From Nemopilema nomurai (taxonomy: Eukaryota; Cnidaria; Scyphozoa; Rhizostomeae; Rhizostomatidae), in the NCBI GenBank assembly GCA_003864495.1, contig ML133401.1:434001-498000 (forward strand): a DNA stretch of 64,000 nt. The letters run 5' to 3'. Every line of letters begins with the position of its first letter. Position 1 is the first letter of the stretch. Positions 47,001 through 58,304 of the stretch are shown here, in pieces. The position numbers and the translations under genes were made by a program. The notes beneath the pieces were generated by a model. That model saw nothing but the letters and a program-made list of their open reading frames with translations, made no database searches and was not told the origin of the DNA.

Positions 47001-49183
47001 AAGACTCAAGGTTTCTGAGCTTTTGGTAAAGTTTGACGTTGATAGCTTCTTAGCAACTTCTTGGGAAACAGAATAATTGAAGTGCATAAGTTGATATAGA
47101 ACTATAATATTTTCGTTTTCCATAATTCCGACCTCAACACATGTTATATGTCTTTACAGCTTTGAAGACAGCTGGAGCACGTCTGTCGAATATGAAAAGC
47201 GACCCTGCCAAGATGTAGGCTCACAATAATTTCCTTTTCCTCCATTTTTCTACGTCAGTGAATTTCCATTAAATGTGTCTCCGTCCCTGATATATCAGAC
47301 TGGTGACCCTCAATAGATCGTCTGACCTCTAATCAGTCGTGGGAAATCTGCAAGTTGAAATATGGGCGGTGGTTTGACCCCGGGCAGGCAAAAAGTACCC
47401 AAGAATATCACGAAAAAAATTCGAAAGCACCTGTTATTCACTTCAATGAAATGGTGAAAGAAATCGCCAGACAATGCCACATGACGTATATCTGCAACTA
47501 AAATTCATCCAGGCACCAACCCTATTTTGACACTGGTGCAGGTGATCGCGGGGCAGTCATTCTCCCAACAAAACCCGTTACGCTCTTTACCCCTCAAATT
47601 TATCTCCCTCATCCTTTCGTACTTTTGCAGGGGGCCGTAGGGGCCATGGCACCCTCACTTTCTTGTAAAACAATAGATTATTTTTAAACATCTTTTGTAA
47701 TGATTGTTAAATCTCCCTTGGCCCCTACACTTTCCGACCTGCATCGGAGCCCATGTTTTGTGTAATATCGGTTTAATCTCTTTGTGTGTCTGCCTAAAGA
47801 GACAACGACTTACAAACTGAAGTGAGGCGATTCAGAAACAGATATATCATTTACAAGATTCAACAACTCTCATCAATTTACAGGCAGTTTAAATAAACAC
47901 GCGATTCTGCAATTTACAATTCAAATCACTCTTCGAACGAGGTCCCTCGCTAAGGACCACGTGGGCAACATCAAGTATGAAATATCTGGTGCCAACATAA
48001 TCAAATCTTTCTACAAATGGTCTCAAAACAGATACCTACCAAAACGGTTACAGAAGACACATCACTTCCATAAAAATGATTAGGTGCATGATATGCAAAT
48101 ATGACCAAGTATATTTAGCTGTCGCGCAGTCTTGTGGTCATTTTCACTAGCGATATTCAACCAGTGTGTAATTTACGTAGCTTATGTAAACACAATAGAT
48201 CGATATAGGCGCCCTTATGAGGAATTGGAATTCTCTTCCTGGTATTGCCAGCACTGTGTATTTGAAACTGTTTCTGGCATACCAAATGCATTCTGAAGCG
48301 GCCCTTCAATGTGTCCGAATAGTTTTCTGGCAAAAGAAACTATTCAAAGATGGAAAGATAGCAGTCGTTAGGTGGGTGACTGGAGAAACACCAACGGAAT
48401 TTCGGTCTTTGACAACAGCCATGCGATGACGTCATCAGTCACGCCAACAAGCCTGCTAGTTGGTTCCGCGCTTTGGCGCAGACGTGAGCCACTGCACAGG
48501 TGCTCGAACGATGGCAGCGCGACAGAATTAATTAGTATAACCCCCGTACCTGGAGCGAGTGAGACGAACGATCCAAGACGCGATAATGATATGTTTTGTT
48601 TACTAAGGAAAACATAAATACCAAACAATTGCGAATCGCTTATTTTGTTTACTCGATTTGATTACTTACGTAAATCAAAAGAACGGCAAGAATGCTTTGC
48701 GTGCCATTGAGAAGCGCCGTCTTTCTATCTGTGACGTACAATCAGAGTTTCATTCATTCGCTCACGTGCTCCCTGGTGTAGGTGTGTGTCGTGCCAGTTT
48801 GTTTTGGTTTTGTAACCAACCCTGCCGACTTTGCAAAAATGCCTCGTTTGAGCTGCAGTCGTGAACGCAGCAGACAAAACGCCCATCTAAAGGCATTTTC
48901 CAATCTCCACCTTTTACAAAGTTCATTCTAAACACAGTTCTACATTTTGTTAGAAATTTCGTCAATCCGAACTACGTAGGGAGCTCGCTTCTAGAGTGCT
49001 CCATGATGCCAAAGTCATCGCGCAATCGACTTACTTGAATAAGAAAGGCCTTTGCAAATCGCCCCAGTCATGACCTGAAGACGTAACCACAAACCTCTTC
49101 ATCGTCTTCATCGACTTAATCAAATTGTGATCTACCCTTCAGCATAAACATTCGAAAGTCCACGTGCGATCTATGCTGGCCCA
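47001..49183. other. gene-free stretch
   Basis: Only short frames without coding character. A full CRE-type palindrome TGACGTCA occurs at 48427-48434, without an identifiable gene start beside it. No tandem repeats or RNA genes were recognised. Confidence 0.45.
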
Positions 49184-49957
49184 TCACGCTCTGTCTTGCT
49201 TCTCCACGACCTCAAGCAGTAACTTCTTCCTTTCATCCGCCAACTTTCGCTTGAAAAACTTCTGCAATGTCATTCTGTCATGTTCACGAATCATCTTCAG
49301 CTCTTCAATTTGATCCTGCGCATCTTCCACACTTTTGACAAGATCCGCAATTACTGCCCCCAAAAAGTCTTTTTCCACTTTCAGCTTCCTTTCGTAATCA
49401 TCTGCAACCTTTTTCGCGATTATTTCTTTTTCAACCTCAACTTTGCGCAAAAGGTTCTTCTTTTCTTGCTCAAAAGTCCCCATAAGTTGTTTCATTTGCT
49501 TATTGATCAGTTTTTCCTCTTGAATTCTCAATGCCTTTCCTTTCATGTCCTTCCTTTGATCCTTATCCTCAATCTTGCAAACTTTCTCCTCTTTTCCATT
49601 TGTTTCAGTTACTGTTATTTCCCCGTTCTCGAAGTCAAGCTCAAAATCCACAGGCAGCACTCGGTCCAACTCCGTTTCCGACTCATTGCTGGATTTTCGC
49701 TTCGGAAAGTTTCCGTTCTCATCGCAGTCAAAACTGTCTAAAATTTTCTCAAAATCCTTCTCGTCTAGTTGGTTGGCCTTAAACTTTTCGTAAAGATGTG
49801 CAACGATTCCACGAATCGTCCCTGGTTCGCAACACTTGTCAGCAAGTGACTCCCCAGAAGTATCCATCCTGCCGTCGCACATGCTTGCTTTCACAGCCCC
49901 AATATTCTGAATAACTATGTCCGAAGCTTTGCAATTCGCTTTCATGTCGCCCATCAT
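49184..49957 (-). CDS. coiled-coil protein, single exon, 257 aa (cluster member 2)
   Basis: The first ATG on the minus strand is at 49957 (a second follows at 49954), and the frame runs to a stop at 49184-49186. The N-terminal half is not coiled: a Cys-containing stretch, an acidic segment (QLDEKDFEKILDSFDCDENG) and a KRKSSNESETE linker. From about residue 145 the protein is a charged coiled coil (QMKQLMGTFEQEKKNLLRKV, IAKKVADDYERKLKVEKDFL) ending KRKLADERKKLLLEVVEKQ. FEQEKKNL...DDYERKL lines up with FTQEKKHL...REYEERI in the gene at 42463, arguing for common descent. The DENG-containing acidic stretch vaguely recalls an EF-hand loop but lacks the full 12-residue pattern. Name and function unknown. 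Confidence 0.7.
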   Translation of the reverse strand: MMGDMKANCKASDIVIQNIGAVKASMCDGRMDTSGESLADKCCEPGTIRGIVAHLYEKFKANQLDEKDFEKILDSFDCDENGNFPKRKSSNESETELDRVLPVDFELDFENGEITVTETNGKEEKVCKIEDKDQRKDMKGKALRIQEEKLINKQMKQLMGTFEQEKKNLLRKVEVEKEIIAKKVADDYERKLKVEKDFLGAVIADLVKSVEDAQDQIEELKMIREHDRMTLQKFFKRKLADERKKLLLEVVEKQDRA

Positions 49958-51228
49958 CCACTCCAAACACCAATTCAAAAAACTCTGACTTTTCAATTGC
50001 CTCAATAGATTTTACAACTTCTGTGCAATTTCTGTAAATTTTTTATGTTACATAAACAAACTCGAGATATCGGAATACTGACTCGAGATATCTTCCAAAT
50101 TCCGCCACAAGTTGTCAGGTTGCAATCCGATCGATTATTAATGGATTTCCTGCACAATACTGGCTTTCACCCGTTAGTGCGTATTGAAAGCAAGCACAAA
50201 GGGACTCAGTATATCTGGGGAACGGCTCTATTCCCGGGGGTTGCTAATCAATATTGCCGCTTATTAAGATTAATCGAGATTTGAATACGAGGCAGGAAGA
50301 CAAGAAGTTCCGCACATTCTTTCCTTTCAAACAGATTGACAAATATGGGAAAAGGAATGCCAATTAAGAGTGCTTTCACAGTTGCAACTCCACTGCTGTT
50401 AATTATGTCCCTGTACCGTCGTTTGAAAATCAGGACCGAATCAGGGCAATGTATCCTTCTGCATTTGCTTACGCCATAACTTTTTCCGCTCCCTACCGCC
50501 ATTTCATTTTTAACCTTTCATGGAAGGGCATTTTTATCTAATTACCAGCTGTCGATAAATAGGCAGGTCTTGTGGGTGGTGCTGGCCCTGATAGGCGTTT
50601 AAGGGCTCATAAAGAATTTATATACATTTAGTACCTTTTGTGAGACTTGATGAAAGACTTAAAAGGGAAAGCCCCGCTTTCTCTCAACCAAAAGGGGTAT
50701 TGGGAAACTGTTTATCTTGAGATAGTACCATTCCGCTGTTGTTTTGCAAAGCCAAATTTGTTGCTGGCCGTGAAAGCCTAGTGGCCTGCCTACGACATGA
50801 AAGCGACGACGCCGGGGGCACTTTTCATCGTTTTCATAATTCATAACTTTTCATAATTTTCTGGTTTACTGATATGCTGTCGTGGCCGATTTCACTCACA
50901 AAACAAATTGATTTGCCATTCGGAAGCAATGCACAAACATTCATAAAATTCTCTTTGACAACCATTACAAGACATTGAGTAACTGAAGAACACCTTTTCA
51001 GTGTCTGCTTTAGTTGACAGTAAGAAATTCACTCATCATTTTTAATTTTCTAATAACTTTTCCCTTGAAAATTCTTCATCAAATTTCGTCATTCTTCATT
51101 CCTGCAAGCCAATTAAAACACCAATTTTTTGTATTTGTATAAAGCCTGCCTACATAAAAATTTAATGATTTTTGTTAAGAAAAACCCACATGGAAAATTC
51201 TAAATATTTTCTTTCATACATGTATAAT
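49958..51228. other. spacer between two minus-strand coiled-coil genes
   Basis: Upstream of the 49957 start the frame is closed by a stop within about 60 bp. The rest is AT-rich with short frames only. It presumably contains the promoter of one gene and the 3' flank of the other; no specific element recognised. Confidence 0.5.
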
Positions 51229-52398
51229 TCATTCAATAGATTTATCCGACAAAAGTTTATTCAAAATTCCTAATTTTTCTTGCAGTTCAACGTGCACATC
51301 CTTCACGTCCGTATCAAGCAAATACGATAAGTCGTCGATTTTTTCTTTTAAAGTCTCATTCTCAGACGTCAATGCTATCAGTTTTTCGTTCAGGTCCTTT
51401 ATGGCGCCCTTACAAATTTGCCTCTCTTCCCTCAAGGATATTTGAAGCTCCTTCGCAGCTATCGTTTGTACTTCGTTGAGCTCTTTGGCGTGGTTTTCCT
51501 TCAAAGAGCTTTTTGTCCTTGCCCATTCCCCAACCAATGATTTTTCTTTCGCTTTATATTCTTCTTCGAGTTCTTTTAATCTTTTTGAATGCTTTTTTTG
51601 ACTCTCCGTGTATTTGATGCGCCAGTAATTGCCCCGCTTGTCTCCGTTCGTCGCCTTCTCTTCCACCCCGCTATCACCACTATTCTCCTCCTCAGAGTCA
51701 CTATAAAACCTTCTGCCACGCGCTCCCCTCCTTTTCTTACATTCATTGATCAAAACCCAATCAGACAGCATTGTTTTTGATATGTGCTGCAACTTTGAGC
51801 TTTCTTCCCGAAAAGTTTCCCTCTCGAGCAATGCATTCTGCAGGGTTTGGTTCAAGCGTTTGAACACGCTTTCTTCCATTGCTGTTCGCTCTACTTCAAT
51901 TAGTTTTTGCATCTTCAACTTTTCCTCCAGCAGCGTATTTTCAAATAAGGCCTTTTGGTTGTTCAGCGCGAACTTCAAATGCTGGACAAGAATCTGCCAC
52001 TCTGCTGCTGTTTTAGCCTCTTTTTCACCGATCCCGCCCCGTCCGGCCTCGCTTTGCCCGCACCCTGTACTTCCCCCCAAAAATGTGTCATGTGACTGTT
52101 TTGGAGTGCTTTCGGCAATAGGCCAACTCAGATGCCTGTTTAGCTTCCCTTTCCATCTTTCGTGGAAGTCCCCGAGTTGTGAATCTCGCATTTGCAGTTT
52201 CATCGTGTTTATTTGGCCTTGGTGAATCTTGTACAGTTTCTCGATTTCCTGGTGAAACGCCTTCTCTAGGTCGCCTCTTTGTCGGTTAAAATTCCTCTGA
52301 ATTTCTTTCTTCGCGCAAAAGAATTCCCTGAAAAGTTTATCTCGTTCATCCGTGAACTTCCTTTCGATATCGCGTTGTTTGGATACACCCTTGCCCAT
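51229..52398 (-). CDS. coiled-coil protein, single exon, 389 aa (cluster member 3)
   Basis: ATG at 52396-52398 in good context (AGAATGG), with the stop at 51229-51231. Residues about 5-75 form a charged coiled coil (ERKFTDERDKLFREFFCAKK, then NFNRQRGDLEKAFHQEIEKL). A Gly/Ser/Thr-rich linker follows (about 90-125), then a second coil (QKALFENTLLEEKLKMQKLI), a basic/acidic disordered stretch (RRGARGRRFYSDSEEENSGD), and a long C-terminal coil from about 255 (KRLKELEEEYKAKEKSLVGE). The first coil aligns residue by residue with EEFDREKEEMRTKFSREKES of the 42463 gene. No membrane segment, signal or catalytic motif was seen. Unrecognised; likely structural. Confidence 0.8.
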   Translation of the reverse strand: MGKGVSKQRDIERKFTDERDKLFREFFCAKKEIQRNFNRQRGDLEKAFHQEIEKLYKIHQGQINTMKLQMRDSQLGDFHERWKGKLNRHLSWPIAESTPKQSHDTFLGGSTGCGQSEAGRGGIGEKEAKTAAEWQILVQHLKFALNNQKALFENTLLEEKLKMQKLIEVERTAMEESVFKRLNQTLQNALLERETFREESSKLQHISKTMLSDWVLINECKKRRGARGRRFYSDSEEENSGDSGVEEKATNGDKRGNYWRIKYTESQKKHSKRLKELEEEYKAKEKSLVGEWARTKSSLKENHAKELNEVQTIAAKELQISLREERQICKGAIKDLNEKLIALTSENETLKEKIDDLSYLLDTDVKDVHVELQEKLGILNKLLSDKSIE

Positions 52399-55300
52399 TC
52401 TGACTTGAAAAAGTAAACTAATGCCAAGTTGGTTTGCTTTACTCGTTTCACGAGTGGCTTTCGCAGTCTGTCAATGACAAGAAAGCAGCCGAGTCCTTCT
52501 GTGCAATGTTTTGGCTATCTCTCTTCGCAGTTTGCTCTTTGAAGACTAACTGCTCACATGTCTCCTGATCCAAGATCAGCTGTCTTATTTGATCCTTATG
52601 GCCACGAGTAAAGGTCTTAGCTTTTCGACGACAAACAATTATTCATTGTTGCTCTCCAGCAAACACTTCTAATTTTTCCCTGTTATTCCAGTCAACGTCT
52701 CTTTGCAATTTCCAGTACGATTAAAACTGAGTCATTTCTGCAATTGAAGTGCGCTGCCCCGCAGACTGATAGCACAGTAGCACATCAAATATTAACTTGC
52801 ATTTCATTTAGGCCTATTGTGAATGTTGTATACGTCAGTGGGAAACGAGAATGCAACGATCAAGTGATGATGTGGGGCGGGTGGTCGCATACGGTCCCCG
52901 CTTATCGCCAACTGGTGCCTCGATTCACTTGTCAAGCGACTCCAATGCTGCCCTTTCACTCCTCATCTATCGCAATGTTTGTGTCTGGGATTCAACTGAG
53001 CAGTCGAGTTTGTCAAATAAACTTTGCTTTCAAGTCGTCTTCATATTGAAGTCTTTCGTACATTGTACTTTAACAAGCAGATTCAAGCAGAAGTAAATCG
53101 CCAATTTGTCAACAACTGTCATCAGGTCTCGAAACTTCCAGGCTTTGGCAAGCGGAAGTCTTACTGCTATAATCGCTGTGTTTTACAAAATTTGTTTATG
53201 AATAGCCAAACAAGTTCTTTACAGATTAAGTTTTTAATTGTTTCAAAGTTGCTCTACTTTTTCTTCGTGGACCAATAAGAAACCAATAAGAGAATAATTC
53301 TCTGGAATCTTTCCACAAGAAACGGACACGCTGCATGACTTTCCTTGTCACAGCTGTGGAGGGGAAGGGCCGAAGCCCCTGCTGAATCGATAGCCTCATC
53401 CTCTTGAAGATTTTGCATGCCGATAAACAGATCCATGATTTCAAATCGAGATCTTAGGGTCCCAACTCTCCGATTACCACATGAGATTGAACAATCTTTC
53501 TTTAATCTAAAAAAAGATGAATTAACCTTGCAAGGTTGCAGTGCGAACGAATAACTAGAAAGGACAGACGCAAGTTTATCCTTTAAGCCTACCTCCCCCT
53601 TCCCCCCTAAGCCTCGTTTTCACACGATGAACTTGCATGTGAATGTAATTTGTTTGCAATGGGGGAAAGATTCGATGATTATTACAGTCGGACAAAGATG
53701 CCGTTAACTGTACAACCTCCTCGGTAATAAAGGACGTTCAGGCAACCAAGTCCATACTCTACAAGGTCTGAAGGTTATGCGTTGTTGGCTTGAGGTGTCC
53801 AATTTCATCTTCGCGGAACTTGTGAACTTGAACACCAGGTAAGGTACGGTATTTGAATTTTCAGTTTTCAACTCGGAATATTCTAGGCATGCTTTTAGAA
53901 GGGCTTCAGATTGATTTCGTCTCTACAAATATGTCTTTTATCGTTGGTTTTGCCCAATATCAGGGCTTATCAGCGCAACTAGACTCATTTTCAGCTCAAA
54001 ATGCATAAACTTTGTGCTTCACATGGGCAACATTAAGTGGCCTACCGTAATATATTCATTTCTGCATAAACAGCCAAGTCATGTACGTAGTTCATTGTTT
54101 TGTTGCACCCAAGGTGCGTTTAATTTTATGAACTTTGATGCCGCAAAATTAATTTTAAAGGTTCTTAATTTTCCAAGGGCTTTGCAGGACCCGCAGAAAA
54201 TTGTGGAAGAAGGTGATGATGCCTCTTATCTCTATCCAAGATGCAACAATCATCATGGAGATGCGGATGAAAAAGAGGGAGAGGCAGGGGGCCTATCCTG
54301 ATCGAATCGTGTGCAATTTTACAAACAAGCTTTCATGCCTCGGTCAAACGAGTCCAGCATTCACCCAACGAGCAAAAAACAACAAATGTTGGATGAGATG
54401 TTGAATGCGTTTGATGAATGCTGAATTTTTCAAAAAGGAAGAGAAATGTTTGCTGATTTTTACTTTGAAAGAAAACAGGTTTATGAGAATCTTGAGAAGC
54501 GAGATGAGGGTATGGTCTGCTGAGAACCGTGACAAATTTTTTATCGTAAATTAGATATTAAGGCTTTGTAGAGTATGAAAACCTGGAAAAATGGGTTGGA
54601 GAAACTTTCCTTCGTATTAAACACCAACCCAAGGCTATTTTTCATATAATAAGGGAAATTATCAATGCTTATTTACGGTTCGCCAGACTCCAAAAATTGT
54701 CAAGAATTTAACAGATGCTTCGCGGACTCCAGTTGCACGGGTGAATTTTTACACCTCAAAAACGAGTTGTTATTGATTCTGCAATCCAGCGTGACTTGGA
54801 AGGAGCTCTGAGTCTTTGAGCGTGAAGCATTGCTTTTTGCGAGAAAGGTTCGCCGGTGTGTTGCGAGGTGCCTGCGGGGACGCTATATTCTAAAGCCTTT
54901 GTCGCCTGAGATTTCAGCAGCTTTCTCGTCGAAAGGAATTGCCTCCTGTTTATTTGTTGCAAATTTTGCTAAGGCCAGAGATGTGCTTTATTCGGGAGCA
55001 AGGGTGCAAAACGCGTGCAGCCATCCCATAATGCACTAGCATCGTGACAAGCCAATGTGACCTTCAATTTTGTGCCATTAACGTGGAGCTGACGACGCTG
55101 GCGGTTGAAGCGAGAAAGTTGAATTTGAGACAACAGAAATGTGAGTAATTGCTTTCAGTTACTTGTTGCTTTTCACATTAAACCTTCAACGAGTGCTATA
55201 TATTCTTTCTTGAGTTTTCTCCTATTGCATAGCCAAGCAAGGGAAGGCAAAGAACATTTAGTTTTTTGCATAAAGTTGTTTTGTCCTTCCCAGAATGTAT

Positions 55301-58300
55301 ATTAGGTCGACTGCATGAAGATTTGAGACATTCGCTGTATTCTCAATCACTGCAAAATTATGGATACCTGTTTTATGGAAAATGCACAATTTATTTTGAC
55401 TTATGGCGAAACAGTATGACACAGCTTAGAAATAGGGGTACTGTCAAAACTTGTTATGCATGATTATTGGAGGAATAGTTTGTAAATTCCTAAAATTCTT
55501 TTTTTTAATAATGCATGTGCAAATGATCCCTTTTGCCCTTTTCCTCCCTCCGTTCTTCCAGTAAGCAGTACATTTCCTATCATGTTTTTTCTCATAGCAT
55601 GCCCCCAAAACGCCATTTTCTTTCTTTTGTTTCTGTCTATCATCACACAACACGATCGTTATTGACAATACAATCAGTGTATGAAATACATAGATCAAAC
55701 TTTATGACATAATGATGTTTTGCTGTGACAATTGAATTTTTCAACTACCTGATCTATATTCCGTTTGCTGCAAGGCTAGGTGCTGGTGGACTATTTTTCT
55801 CTGATACTGTTGGCGAGTATTTTTTTAGCATTTGTTGATAACCCCGAGACTCGCTTACTTTTACAACATTATTCAAAATATGTTTAAAGATATCTTGCAA
55901 TCAACTCAATATCATTTGCAAATCTAATTTCGTCCACATTGCGTCCAGGTCAAGAAGAGCAGTTGGTGCATGCATTTTCTCGAGCCCAAAAGAGAATCCA
56001 TATCTGTGAAACATACGCTGTATCCAGACCAAAGATAGCTTCTTGTGGCCCTGTTATGCAGCCTGGCGACAGACGAGGTTTACAGTAATTAGCGGAGGAC
56101 ATTGAGAGATGACATCACAAGATGCTCGCAGGAAGGTACAACTGAATAATAAAAAGTGGCGCCCAGAATCTGTGACGTCACGTTGGCAAGCTCACGCATC
56201 AGACCACTAAAAAAAGAGACCATTGAAGGTGACCCTGGATTTATCGTCATCATGTACAAGAAGCCTTGTAGATTATGAAAGTTACACAAGAAGATTTTTT
56301 TGCAAAATGGAAGTTTAAGGCATGGTATGTCTAATTGCGAGGAGCGCTTCCGTATCGTGTTAATTTCGACTGTTACAAATGCTAGCCTTGGGCGCATTAA
56401 ATGCCAGAGTACCAAAAAGCGTCCCGGATAACTAGTGGCACTTCATCGTCTACTAATACCAATAAAACTATTCTGCATGCTTCATATGATGGGCTTATAC
56501 AGAGAGCATGCTTTTAAAAACAGTGGCAGAGGGAATGACGCTTTTGGAAAATCTCACTCTGAACAACAATGTAATTTCTGAAGCTGCTTTCGAAAAGTTG
56601 ACAGATAAATGAAATAGAGTGCGTTAGAAATCAGGGTCTTGAAAATGGTCAAGATGTTGGGTCAAGATTGGTCCGTCACCGACAAATCAGTACAGTGACT
56701 GTTTAAAGTAGTTTACAGTGACTGCTGAACAGGTGTTATATGCCAACGTACTGTGACTGTGGCCAGGATTAACACACTTGTGAAGAATATTTCGCTTAGG
56801 GAACCTAACGCTCTCCAGTTACAAAAACCAAAGGACTTTTCTTGGAAAAGAGGAATGCGAACAACCTCAGCAGGTCTCTGACATATACACAACACTTGGC
56901 AAGATGACCGAGGACTTCAATGAGAATTATTAAGAGATCTATAGGCTTATATTTCTAAACGTCAGGATAGCCCAGGGGACCGAAAAAGCTATCTTGAGGA
57001 ACAGATAACATACACATGGTGGCAACACAAATAACATGTGAAAGCAAGGAATGAAGATAAGCCAAGTGAGACAAAAACCCGGCCAAGCATCACAGCTTAA
57101 AGGAACCACCAAAAGGTGAGTTGCCCTATGGTACTTTTGAATAGAAAGAATTTTATTGTACTACAACTGTCAAAAAAGCCAAATAGTCGAAGAATGTTTT
57201 TCTTCAGGCCTGTTCAAAATATATCAAAATCAAAGTATAGGTTAAGTTTGGAAAGAAAAGAAGCGTTTTATGTAGTTTAAAGAGGGGTTCTATTTGATTT
57301 GCAATGTTGTTATGTAAAAATTGGATGAAGCTTTGTAGTTATAAACAGAGTTAATAAGGCTTCAATACTGGAACAGACTTTAAAAGTTAAGCCAACCGTA
57401 CCAGTTTATCAATATATTGACACACATGTTCAATAGTATAGCAGAAAAAATTTTTTTCGCATCCAGGAGATTTGTTTAACCAACGAAAAAGGTTCTGTGT
57501 AAAACTCTGGAACGACCGCGAATCAATATGACGACGCCTAAATGGCGTATACATTGATACTCAATCCAGGTTTCACGGCGTATTTGAAGAGAAAGGGATG
57601 ATGAAATATTAAACGCATTCAGTTTTGTTCTAATATTACAATCTTTATTCATAAGCTTGAAGCTTTGGTTTCTATAAACAAGTGGTTCTCTGTTGAATGT
57701 CTAACTGAATTGAATAAATTTAGTTTTTCATCCATTTTTCGTTGTTTTGATAGGTTTTTGCAATAGAAAGAGAAAACGTTTTTCTTTTTGATTTCATATG
57801 ATTACTCATACAACACAAGCTTGGTGGGAAATTAAAGAAATATCAAATTTTAGACCACGTTGCTTTAAATTTAAAACAGGAGAAACGCAAGGCCCGTTTC
57901 AAATGGAAGATAGGCCCGAGAAATCCCACCAATTTATTTGATGCTTAACTCAAACCAGAATGAAATTCTTTTTTCTGTGCAGCCCAAGAAAAAGCTCAGA
58001 AATAGCGTTTCAGTCTGTGCGCGGGTTCATTTTACTACAAAATGTTGAATTAACCATCATTCGTATTATCATAGATATTGCTCAATTTTTCAGCAGTATT
58101 GCAAATTTTCAAAGTTACATTAATTTCTTGACATTTCATTAAATCATAAGTTCTTTACAATGATTTCCTAAAGAAGCAATGGAGTCGATTTTATCGATGC
58201 AAAATAAGAAAAAAATTAAACCAAAGATTAAAAAGTGTGCATTGTTTTTAAACCCTTGAAAGATTTTTGATTAAAGACAAAAGATATTGTTCCTTGAGAG

Positions 58301-58304
58301 CAGG
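52399..58304. other. 5.9-kb gene-poor interval
   Basis: I read both strands and found only short frames without supportable splice structure, no tandem arrays and no recognisable RNA gene. One 36-codon stretch at 55045-55151 (VELTTLAVEARKLNLRQQ) looks coding-like and runs into a gtgagt donor, but stops bound it upstream. It is either a lone exon or chance. Confidence 0.4.

Noticed and set aside
48427..48434. CRE palindrome TGACGTCA as a promoter
   Set aside because: No transcription start or gene can be tied to it; one 8-mer is expected by chance at this scale.
49280..49741. Plus-strand 153-codon frame rich in Phe/Leu
   Set aside because: Antisense shadow of the Lys/Glu-rich coiled-coil gene on the minus strand; the same applies to plus-strand frames at 51746-52225, 59798-60298 and 62582-63993.
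49580..49800. EF-hand in the 257-residue coiled-coil protein
   Set aside because: The acidic DENG stretch lacks the spaced calcium ligands and conserved Gly/Ile of a full EF-hand loop.
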